Below, one piece after another: positions 54,776-64,000 of a DNA stretch of 64,000 nt. Under the pieces are notes generated by a model. The model saw only the letters and a list, made by a program, of their open reading frames with translations. It had not been told where the DNA came from and searched no databases. Position numbers and translations under genes: made by a program. The stretch comes from Anthoceros angustus (Eukaryota > Streptophyta > Anthocerotopsida > Anthocerotales > Anthocerotaceae): positions 1,637,478-1,701,477 of the forward strand of contig MU008158.1 in assembly GCA_010909165.1 (NCBI GenBank). The letters run 5' to 3'. The stretch's first letter is position 1, and each line of letters opens with the position of its first letter.

Positions 54776-57601
54776 ATGTTGGAGCAGCTGCTCATCTTCA
54801 CACGGGGGGGGCTGGTGCTATGGACATGCCGGGCGTTCGGAAATGCACTAAGAGGCACACCCATCGAGGCCCTCATCCGCACCTGCTTGCTGGAGGAGCG
54901 GGCGGGGTCCTCTGCGTTCCAGTATGATGCACCAGGACAGGCGGCAGCCTACACTCTGAAATGGACCTTCCACAACGAGCTTGGTCTGGTGTTTGTCGCA
55001 GTCTATCAACGATTTCTGCACCTGCTCTACGTGGACGAGCTGTTGAGCAGGGTGAAGAAGGAATTTTGCGAGATCTACAACCCCAAGCTCACCAGGTACG
55101 AGGGATTTGATGAAACATTCCGGCAGCTCCTCATGGAAGCGGAAGCCAGAGCGGAGGAGCTTCGGAGGCCTAAACAAGTTGCAGAGGTTAAGCGGCAGGT
55201 CAATGGACCGCATGGCAAGGTTTTGAAAGGGTCAAGCAAGAAGGAATCCGGCGGAGATGACGAGGATGGAGATGCGGATGCAAAGTCTGGGAGCTTTACT
55301 AATGTGGGGAAGCCTAGTTTGCTTGTAAATGGCATGACTACTAACAAACCTGCCAGCAATGGTAATGTAACATCAAATGGGAGTGGGAAAGCCCATGGGA
55401 GAAGCAGTAGTAGCGATGAGGATGTAGGGAAGGCGGCCAACGAGGTGGCCTTTAATGTAAACAAATTACAGAAACTGAGAGCAGCCGGGAAGGGGGGCAA
55501 GAAGGGCGGTGCAGATGCAAGCAAGGCTTCCAAGGAGGAGCAGGGTAAAAAGACGAAGAAAAATAGGGTTTGGAACAATGCCTCTGCTCCATCAAAGCTG
55601 GATTTCACGGACCAGTCAGGGGACCAGGAGGGATATGAGAAGATTGTTCCGCTAACTGATCAAGGTGAAAGTTTGATGGACAAGGATGACTATGTGGCTG
55701 AGTCCGATGATGACAAGGAGAATGAGGGGGAGGAGTCTGGTGGTAAGGGTGGCCCAGCAAGGAAGGGGTGGTTTTCTTCCATTGTTCAGAGGTATGGGTT
55801 ATGCGTTACGGGGCAACTTAACTTATGTGTCAGTGACTTTGTTTGGTTCCGTCCTGGACCTTACGGGAATCATTTTGGGCACGTAGACCACAAGCTATTT
55901 ATTGTCTGCGTGTCATCAGTAGATATGATGAGGATTCATGGGAAAATGTTTGGGTTCGCAGTGTTGCTGGGAAGCCGTGCTTGGAATTGGCGGACTTGGA
56001 GCCTGCACTGAAGGCGTTGAAGGATCGTCTCATGACCAAGAATGTGGTATGATTGGATGTTCAGGAATTTGATGTTATCTGGCATTGATGATATTTATTT
56101 CACTTTCTTTCAGTTTCTTTCTTTTGATATAGCGTATTGAGTCTTCAGGCAGAGGAAATAGCTGAGAAGCTATGTGATTCGGTGGCCGCTAGCCTCATTG
56201 GGAAGAAGCTTGGAACCTTTTCTCGTGTGTCATCAACAGTCCAGGTTGGTTGTGTGTCTGGTATATGAAGGCACATGGATCCATTTCTGCCTTTCTCAAA
56301 GGTATTGATGTCTGTTGGATGCAGGCTGCGATGGAAGAGGCCCTGCTCCGCATTCTCACACCTAAGAGATCTGTGGACATACTTCGAAATGTTCATGCTG
56401 CTAAAGATGAAGGACGGCCATATGTCATCGTTTTTGTTGGGGTCAATGGCGTTGGCAAGTCGACAAATCTTGCTAAGGTTTGAGGCATAGGTGGTTCAGA
56501 CTCAGGTTGCACTTGGTGACGTAGGTTTGATGCTTGCTTAACTGGTAATGACATGCCATGGTTTTACTGCAGGTTGCTTACTGGCTTCTACAGCATGATG
56601 TGAGTGTGATGCTAGCAGCATGTGACACCTTCAGGTCAGGGGCTGTTGAGCAATTGAGAACACATGCTCGTCGTCTGCAGGTTAGTCACCTTTTATTAGA
56701 GTGAAGGAAGACCTCCTCTTAGACTTAAATTGAAAGAACGATGGGCAAAATTTTCTGCCAAAAATGTTTCAATTCTCCGAGGGCCTGCCTAAAGCTGTTT
56801 ATGGTCTGTTCTCTGTTTCAGATACCAATTTTTGAGAAAGGTTATGAGAAGGATCCAGCTGTCGTTGCAAAAGAAGCGATCCATGAAGCTGTGCGCACAA
56901 AACAGAATGTCGTACTTGTGGATACTGCGGGTCGCATGCAGGTAGAGAGTTGTATCTGAAGGTGCTTGTGCTCATACGCAACATGACTGTTTTAGTGTGA
57001 AATGGCCGTGTAACGTTTTTGCATTTTTGACGCAGGATAATGAACCACTGATGCGGGCTTTGTCTAAACTCATCAATCTCAATGAGCCAGATCTTGTTCT
57101 GTTTGTCGGAGAGGCACTCGTTGGAAATGATGCAGTGGATCAGCTCACTAAATTTAATCAGGTGAAATGGCAGTTAGTGGTGACACTAGTGACATGCACT
57201 TGCCCTGTTGACAACCTCTAACGTATCAGACATGTGCAGAAGCTGGCTGATCTGTCTACTAAGGCAAACCCTCGCTTGATTGATGGTATACTGCTTACCA
57301 AATTCGACACTATTGACGACAAGGTTTGCACTTAAAGTCTTTCACAGTGACCCTTGCTCTTGCCCCGCAGACCGTTATTGCTGTAAATGTGACACTGAGG
57401 TTCGGACACCAGTTCTGTCCGTCGATGAGAGTATGTCGTTCTGTCGAATTCACTGTGTGACTTGCTTCTACTCAGGTGGGAGCAGCATTGTCCATGGTGT
57501 ACATCTCTGGAGCGCCTGTGATGTTTGTGGGATGCGGGCAGACTTATACGGATCTGAAGAAGCTGAATGTCAAGTCGATCATCAAATCATTGATCACATA
57601 G
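54776..57601 (+). CDS. SRPRA: Signal recognition particle receptor alpha subunit
   Basis: Nine exons: 54776-55791, 55962-56046, 56149-56244, 56325-56477, 56573-56680, 56822-56941, 57036-57161, 57240-57323 and 57476-57601. They join in phase to 637 residues. The amino end [18 protein letters not shown] opens the SRX longin domain that binds the beta subunit on the ER membrane. A charged Lys/Gly/Ser-rich linker follows (about residues 125-330). The NG GTPase domain shows [16 protein letters not shown] (G1), [25 protein letters not shown] (G3), [11 protein letters not shown] (G4) and [13 protein letters not shown] near the end. It receives SRP-ribosome complexes for co-translational ER targeting. 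Length and motifs match other plant SR alpha proteins, with nothing missing. Confidence 0.95.
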
Positions 57602-58060
57602 TTAGGGGGCACTGCAGATTTTGGGTCGAGCGGTTTACCCCGTGCACTTGCGATTTTGCCACTGCCATAGATAGTTTCTATGTTATGATGAGGCGGTTGA
57701 ACTTCCGTGAGTGATCCAATGCGTTGTCGACTACTTGAAGGACAAACTTGTACACCTGGCGCGGTAATGACAGGCTTCAACTGCTACATTGAATTCAGCA
57801 CAATTGCACAACAGTAGTCTGTTTGTGATTCCATATGCCTAGCAAGAAAGCCACCCGCGTAATCACAACATTTAGCTTCACAGTGACGCCTGCAACAAAA
57901 ATGGCAATAGAAGGAAAAGTTGCAGGTTCCCTAGATCCCGCAAGCGCCGGCATTAAGAGTCAAACAAGAGGATGGCCAACTTTATCTTCAGCCATCGGAT
58001 CTAAACCACTATGAGCTAGGAGTCACATGCCGTGTACCCACCTGTAGAAAGGAGAGGCAG
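57602..58060. other. Convergent spacer between SRPRA and the transporter gene
   Basis: The two genes run tail to tail here, so this stretch should hold both 3' untranslated regions. No gene or repeat was noticed. Confidence 0.45.
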
Positions 58061-59101
58061 TCAGGCTTTCCCATTGCCCCATATAGGCTGGGTATCCTCC
58101 TTAACTTTGATCAAAGGTTCAACCTCATCGCTGTCCACATGACTGGCATCCTTGGTAGACAGCGGAAGTGGTGCAGTAGACTCCAAGGACTTCTGTTGGC
58201 TCTCTCGAACGTTAACATATGAGTAAATTCCCATGCCCACCACAGCAACAACGATGCCGAAGATATTCCTCCAACTGAAAGGATTACTCAGCAGTATGTA
58301 ACCAAATGCCAGAACCAAGCACGTCTTGAGATGACCGAGCACCTGGTACGTTACCGGGGATGTCTTGCCAATAACAAGAAAGGTGCTGAAGTTGACAGAA
58401 ACTGAGATGAGGCATGAGAGCAAGATGACGAACGCCACCAGAGGACTATATTGAAAGGCAAACACGTTCTTCGATGTCAGCGCAGCGTCCAGAAAGGGGC
58501 CGGTCAAGAAGAGAGTGGTTGTCTGATAAGGACAAGACTGGTACAGCAGTTGAGTAGACGACACCTTGAACCTCTTCTGGATGGTATTGGTCATGATCTG
58601 TGCCACACAGGTGGTGACGATGGCCAAAAGAGACAGGATGAGCCCTAACAAGTTGAGCTGCAAGTCCGTGACGGTCGCAATGCCGACTCCCAATAAAAGG
58701 ACGAAGAGTGCCAGCTGCACATTGCGGCTGAAGCGCTTGTTGAGGAACACAGTCTCCAGCAGTACCGTGCAGGGAATGATGGCCAGCTTCGTCATCTGGT
58801 AGAATCCTACAGAGTTGAACCCCAAGCTGAGGTTGAGCAAGCCAATCGAGATGCCGTTGAGAATGCCGAACCCCATGACAGTCCGTGCGTCAAACGGCTT
58901 ATGCTCAAATAACTTCACCGATCTGGCAATGTGTAGGCCGCAGAAGGTGACCAACAGATGCCAGCTCGTCAGCGTGGTGGCGAACTGAAAGTGTAGGTTG
59001 CTGATCAAATACTTGTTGCAGATCACAATAGCCACCGATGATATGACGGACAAGGCCAGTGCGCCCGTCGTCCCAAGCTGTATCCCTGCAGTCTCCGTCA
59101 T
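58061..59101 (-). CDS. UXT: UDP-xylose-type nucleotide-sugar transporter (UXT, TPT/DMT family)
   Basis: An uninterrupted frame of 346 residues is predicted to hold about ten membrane helices. Diagnostic stretches are FATTLTSWHLLVTFC, MGFGILNGISIGLLNLSLGF, TKLAIIPCTVLLETVFLNK, VTTCVAQIMTNTIQKRFKV, STQLLYQSCPYQ, and GKTSPVTYQVLGHLKTCLVL. They agree closely with plant UXT proteins of the KVAG/TPT nucleotide-sugar transporter family. It would exchange UDP-xylose for UMP/UDP across Golgi or ER membranes and supply xylan and xyloglucan synthesis. The hydrophilic carboxyl tail ends WGNGKA. Related UDP-sugar transporters share the fold, so the substrate is inferred from family. The gene is intronless. 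The start MTETAGIQLGTTGAL matches the usual short leader. Confidence 0.9.
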   Translation of the reverse strand: MTETAGIQLGTTGALALSVISSVAIVICNKYLISNLHFQFATTLTSWHLLVTFCGLHIARSVKLFEHKPFDARTVMGFGILNGISIGLLNLSLGFNSVGFYQMTKLAIIPCTVLLETVFLNKRFSRNVQLALFVLLLGVGIATVTDLQLNLLGLILSLLAIVTTCVAQIMTNTIQKRFKVSSTQLLYQSCPYQTTTLFLTGPFLDAALTSKNVFAFQYSPLVAFVILLSCLISVSVNFSTFLVIGKTSPVTYQVLGHLKTCLVLAFGYILLSNPFSWRNIFGIVVAVVGMGIYSYVNVRESQQKSLESTAPLPLSTKDASHVDSDEVEPLIKVKEDTQPIWGNGKA

Positions 59102-59838
59102 CCTGGCCGCGCGAAGCTGGACCAGCCACGGCAGCGGGAGGGTAATGGAAGCCGGAAGCCGCTGGTACGCTGCAACACCAATGGCCGGCCGCAGCCAAGC
59201 TCCGAAGAACCTTCCACCACCTCAGGCACCAACCCTCCCAGCAGAATGCAGTCCGTTCCCGCAAGCAAAGAAGGCAGACGCAGCGGCCCCGCGAGCTGCC
59301 AACGCCACGGAGGCCATGGCACGGAAGCAGCAAAAAGAACCTCAGAGAGACGGTGAGCAACAACAGCTGCGGGTAGGACAGGGGAAGAAACGGAGCCTGC
59401 CGCCGGAGCAGCAAAAGTTCAAGAGAACATAGGAAGACCAGTTCTGGTCCCACGAGAAGGATGAACAGGCAACCCGTTGCGGAGGAGGAGGAGGAGGATA
59501 GGGCAGACGGGGACGGGGTGCGCCAGGCTTGGGAGCTTCCCGACAAGAAGCCCCTTCCGTCCCACTGCGCCGATCACGCCGTGCTGGAACGGCAGCAAAA
59601 GCCTCTAAACCCGCCAAACTCACGAGCACCACGTTGGTCTGAAAACAAAGGTTGATCTTCACTCCGGTTAACTCCCACTCAAGACACCCGCACGACGAAA
59701 TGCGCACCGCGTATCCTGCAGTCTTGCAACCCACTGCGCTCGTCGTGCGATGGACGCCCCGACGCACTCAATTGAGTAAGAGCGAGACATATTAAGAGAA
59801 AAAATTGTTATTCATACAACGATTAGTAGAGAACATAA
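59102..59838. promoter_or_regulatory. 5' flank of the transporter gene
   Basis: GC-rich to about 59650, with a (gga)n run near 59483-59497, then turning AT-rich. It probably contains the leader and promoter of the UXT-like gene. Frames on both strands are low-complexity and were not called. Confidence 0.4.
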
Positions 59839-59909
59839 GGGGCATTGCGAGAATCGGATTCTCGACCTTTCGCACCCTAAGCAAGACTTGTACGACTAAT
59901 GAAATGCCC
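59839..59909 (-). pseudogene. tRNA-Pro(AGG)-like sequence with altered T loop
   Basis: The 71-nt minus-strand sequence starts GGGCATTT and ends AATGCCCC, so the seven-base acceptor stem pairs perfectly. The anticodon arm CTTGCTTAGGGTGCGA presents AGG, as in plant tRNA-Pro. The T stem CGAGA/TCTCG pairs, but the loop is ATCCGAT instead of TTCRANY, which also spoils the B-box. The D arm is diverged. It is most likely a decaying tRNA-Pro gene. Confidence 0.6.
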
Positions 59910-60513
59910 TCAACTCAAGTTGGTTACTAAGTTCACTTTGCGTATACTACTACCCCACTTAGAATAGGTTTTTTCACCAAAAGGAAGTAGCAGCAAAGGC
60001 AGACCATATTAGGTATCTCAATTACTCGGCACTATCCTAGCTGATATGGCTATTAGATGCCCCGCCTTATAGATCATTGTTTTGGATGTATGCCATTAGG
60101 AAAAATAAAATAAAATAATTAAACTATTTACTTTATATATATAATATAATAATATGTGTATACAAGTTCTAAGCCTATAGTTTTTTAAAATTTCAACATG
60201 GATGAACATATAATATTAGAAAAAAACAAATTAATTATTTTCTATCGAATGGACATATCAATTATGGGTACCTCAATTACTTGGCAGTAAGTCTTTTCAG
60301 CGAAAGAACCTTTTAGAAAAAAATGGACTTTCAACATACATTGATTACTACCGTCATTATATCGCAATTATTCGGCACTACCTCAATTACTTGGCAATAG
60401 GTAGGTCCTTTCAGCTAAAGAACCTTGTACAAAAAGTGCGCTTTCAACATAGACTACTTCTCAGCAAAAAAACCTTGTAGGAAAAATGAGCTTTCACTAG
60501 GATAGTTAAGTAC
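59910..60513. other. AT-rich spacer with degenerate repeats
   Basis: Loosely repeated phrases (tcaattacttggca, cctttcagc-aaagaacctt, gctttcaacata) occur about three times between 60240 and 60500. An alternating AT run lies near 60130-60155. No gene was seen. Confidence 0.5.
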
Positions 60514-60605
60514 GCTGTTGCCAAGGATCAAACATGGGGCACTCAAGATCGAACATCGGTCACTCCCGTGATAAGCGGGAATACTAACTACCATACTACA
60601 ACAAC
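60514..60605 (-). pseudogene. tRNA-Asp-like sequence with a duplicated T-arm region
   Basis: The minus-strand sequence begins GTTGTTGTAGTATGG, the hallmark of plant tRNA-Asp. It continues TTAGTATTCCCGCTTATCAC, where the canonical gene has a GTC anticodon, and ends CAACAGC, which can pair with the 5' arm. Two B-box-like stretches follow each other (GTTCGATC and GTTTGATC), so the molecule would be about 92 nt instead of 72. It is probably a defective copy. Confidence 0.5.
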
Positions 60606-63600
60606 AACAGTTTTATTTATGTCCACTAAGGATGGAAGCACCATCATAGGACAGAGATAATACAGCGTAAAAAGAGGTGAAAAACTGATTACACATATGT
60701 ATATCTTAACTAGAGGGACGGTAACAGTGTGTGATGCAAACAAGAAGGCAATCGAGATAATCAATCAATAGTGTCACAAAAAAGATCGATGATGAGGCTC
60801 CAAAATAACGATGAGGCTCCAAAATAACCAACTGATCACCACAAAAAAGACCACCTGTCCCATTGTAGGAGTAGCCTTAAAAGCAAGCAATTTTTCCTTC
60901 TTATTTTGTTACTGCAATGGCATAAGGTCCTCGCTGATATACAAGGTTGTTTTCTGCAAAGTAATCGTTGCCTTCAAAACCTGAAGCCGATCATCCAAAG
61001 AATGGAAAGTCAAGACTAAAGTGCGTTCTCGGCAAGATCCTTTCCCAGCCAAAAGGCACACGGAATAACCAGGTCGTCCTATAACCGGCTGAGAACCAAG
61101 ACAAGGAAAGGGGTAAATTCAAAGCATAGTGGGCCTGGTCTAAAGTTTCTGAAAAAACTTTTGTGGAAGGAGGGACTGCCATAATCTCCGGATGCTTGTG
61201 ACCCAAAAATAATTTCTCTCGATAGCTATATGAAGCTTGTTCCAAACCTATACCCTTGTCCTCACGTTTCCGGGTGAAAGCAATTTTCTTCACCACTTCC
61301 TCTCGACATTGCAGAGAGAGATCATTTACCCAGTTGGCAAAACCGAAGGATAAATCATTAACATATCTTTGTAGTTTTCAGATGTCCTTGCATTTGATCA
61401 TTCATAAGCCTATGCAATCGCCACTGTCTAGAATCAATAACTTTGCAAAAAGCTTTCCCAAACCGTCGGGACTTGAGCTTTATCTCTGGCCGAACAAAAT
61501 GTGTAATTCTCAGATGCGAAAGCGTGAACGCCTTCTTTAAACCTTGGGCACTTGCTGCAAGAGCAGAAACCCATTCCTGTTAACACAAGAAGCTTAATGT
61601 GTAATTCTCAGATGCGAAAGCGTGAACGCCTTCTTTAAACCTTGGGCACTTGCTGCAAGAGCAGAAACCCATTCCTGTTAACACAAGAAGCTTCGAGGGA
61701 CTGAATAGATGCAGTAGCCAAGTTAATAGACTCTTGGAACTCGAAAACCTGTTCGTTCTTTTCATCCATCCATGTGATCAAATAATTCACCGGTTTCCTC
61801 AACCAACTTAGCCGCATCCTCAAGCTCCAGCGCAACGACAACTACAATAATATGATATGTTATTTCATTGATGATAAAATACAAAGAGAATGTAGTTATT
61901 ACAAAAATAAAAAAACTTTAAATCATGTTATCTTTATTCTATTACCTACATGAATCCATAACATTTAAAAGTTAAGGAGCTTATTATAGCTTATCTTGAG
62001 AGATTATCCTTTTCCTGATACTATTTATTCCAAATATTGATTCCACAAGAAGGATCATAATTGTGCATGGAAAATAAATCGATTCAATTTCGAGTGTGCA
62101 CCAAAACGTAAATTTTTGTTGTCCAGATTTTTATTATTAGTTATAAGCCTAGAAAGGCCTTTAAAAGGTTTTGGAGGAGAAGTTTTTACAAGAATTTTTG
62201 TTTGAATAAAAATTACTAATGAAGAGTTTTAAAAATTAATTATCATGATAATATATATTATATTATATATATAATATAATATTTTGGTCGGAAAACGATA
62301 TTGGTGACACCATGCATAGGGGACTTACATGTTAAACTATTGCATCCTTGTTACTATTGACCAAGTCTCTCCTAGACACAAAACACATGTGTGTTTTCTT
62401 ATGCGTATAATATCAGGAAAGTTTAGGTTACTAGCAAAAGGAATAGGGAATATGCTTTAGGTGAAGATCTTCTACTAGTTCGTAAAGGTTCAAGCGGATG
62501 AAGCACAAGTAATAAGCTTTCTGCTCTAGTTATAAGCTTTAGGTTTTATATTACTAGTCTTTATCCATTTAACCATTTTTTATATATTTTATGATTGTAG
62601 AAAAAAGCATAAAACATACATAATCCATAAATTCCTTCTTTTCCACAATCCATGTTTTGACTAATTATATAAATATGTCTTCCTATTTACAATAGTAATA
62701 TATCTATAAAAGTTTTTAGGGATAAACAAACCCAGCTGAAGCTCAAAAAAAGAAACAAAATCATTTTAGAAAAGTGAAACTCACTTATGAGATTTACGGG
62801 TTAACATAAGGAAGGTGAGTCTTGCGATAGAAGACTACGATCTCGGTTCTCCTGTCTCCGTTCCAGCATGGCTGTAAGGGCCTCCTCCTGGAAAGGAAAA
62901 GCTCCAATCCTCTTTCGAACTCGGAAAGTGAACTTTCATACCTGGCTGCTGCATCCTGCCCACTTGCGTTTTCTGTTGCAGTCGTCTTCTCCCGCTTCCT
63001 GGAAGCTGCAAACGACCAATGACCAATGTAGCTGTATGTTACTCCAGTCCTCTGAACAGGATGCTAGGGGACAGGACATCCACCATTCTGCTAGAGAACT
63101 GGGACGGTGCCGAAAATGTGTGTTGCTACCTGGTGTTGACAGACGCATAACTGCAGGAAGGGACAATAATTGGAAGAGTATTCAACTGCAGGAAGGGACA
63201 ATAACCGGAAGAGTATTCAACGGGGTTGTGTTTCTGATATGGAAGTGAATTTGTGGGTGAACAAAGGTCCAGCTCAATACCTAGGAGACATCGAGGCCAA
63301 ACTATGGTCCAGCACCAAGGATGAGTCGTCCATGCTGCTCTTGCAGCTACATTGTCATCAGGAACATAGTGAGAAAAAACGACCATGAAGGCAACACGCA
63401 ATTTCAACTGCCTTTCGATGGATACTAAGTGGTTACCCGCAGCCACTGCCGCAGCGACAGTCGGCGCAAGAGCAGTTAGAATTTCCGCACCCAGACATGT
63501 CTACCGACCGAGCCAACACCGTAGCAGAAAAGAAGGCGCTGAAGTTCCAAATGCTGAGGCATATCGTTCGTCTCAGTCAGCCAATTTTTAGGAAGGAGGT

Positions 63601-64000
63601 GCGTTGCTCGTCGCGGTTTTGTAGTACAATCCTGCAGTGTAAGGCACGAAACTGGCATGTGTAGTACACTCCTCCATGCCAGCTTTTTCGGTGTTCGCAG
63701 CTTACGAGTATCCGAAGTATCTGAAATCAGTAAACCAATGTTAGTCAGCTGCGCGTATGTGAGAATGCTGACCCGCATCAAACAACCCAGCTATGTGTAC
63801 TGCTATACTACTTTTGTACTACACGCTAGATAACCTCTGCAGCAATTTGGCTGAAATGTGGGTCATGTCCATCCAGCCTCGGACCTGATTCAGCCATTTG
63901 CCCACTAATACCATTTTGGAATCAGGATAGTGGGTGCATCACTGCATGTGTGCATAGGTGTTGACCACGTTATCATGATTCATGCCCCAATTCATTGGGA
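60606..64000. repeat. AT-rich terminal region with tandem duplications
   Basis: A 98-bp unit is tandemly duplicated at 61498-61595 and 61596-61693. On the minus strand it carries part of a frame (INLATASIQSLEASC) that ends in the repeat. Gatgaggctccaaaataac is doubled at about 60790-60830. A 35-bp unit with ctgcaggaagggacaataa is doubled at about 63150-63220. Frames on both strands between 60990 and 61840 and between 62835 and 63780 look like remnants of unknown genes. No family, splice structure or intact transposon gene was recognised. Confidence 0.5.

Overview
This is a nuclear plant window. It has spliceosomal genes with short (about 70-250 bp) GT-AG introns, one clear U12-type AT-AC intron, chloroplast-targeted products, a class III peroxidase and a nucleotide-sugar transporter. 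GC-richer gene islands alternate with AT-rich, repeat-laden intergenic DNA. A roadblock/LC7 dynein light chain points to a plant with flagellated sperm, i.e. a bryophyte, lycophyte or fern (or at most cycad/Ginkgo), not a flowering plant. The species cannot be named from the sequence.

Layout. 1-3.4 kb: AT-rich repeats with a stray gene fragment. 3.4-13.9 kb, minus: a very large multidomain gene (FAD oxidoreductase, fatty-acyl-AMP ligase, two acyl carrier domains, the membrane/hexapeptide terminal module of bacterial NRPSs, a catalase-like domain, more membrane and hexapeptide segments). Its 3' part is scrambled and partly duplicated. 16.2-18.5 kb, minus: a two-RRM RNA-binding protein. 24.1-25.3 kb, minus: intronless S-adenosylmethionine synthase. 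26.3-30.0 kb, minus: a TPX2-family protein with an in-frame minisatellite. 33.5-34.1 kb, minus: dynein light chain. 35.3-36.5 kb, plus: SPC24-like kinetochore protein. 36.7-37.5 kb, minus: thylakoid lumen MPH2-like protein. This is head to head with an organellar phenylalanyl-tRNA synthetase (about 37.7-40.0 kb, plus). 42.1-43.4 kb, plus: class III peroxidase. 43.8-51.4 kb, plus: 30-exon FGAM synthase. 54.8-57.6 kb, plus: signal recognition particle receptor alpha subunit. 58.1-59.1 kb, minus: intronless UDP-xylose-type transporter. 59.8-64.0 kb: tRNA-like relics and repeats, with no gene I can recognise.

Most genes are single housekeeping loci with no operon-like logic. SPC24-like and TPX2-like proteins both act in mitosis. 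MPH2 and PheRS share a sub-200-bp divergent promoter and both look organelle-targeted. The unusual object is the 3.4-13.9 kb megasynthase. Its domain order is bacterial in flavour but it is interrupted by plant-style introns. Between about 5.3 and 6.7 kb its sequence is a mosaic of its own pieces joined at 8-10 bp shared words. The duplicated pieces differ from their sources almost only by single-base deletions, so an assembly error must be excluded before any biological reading.
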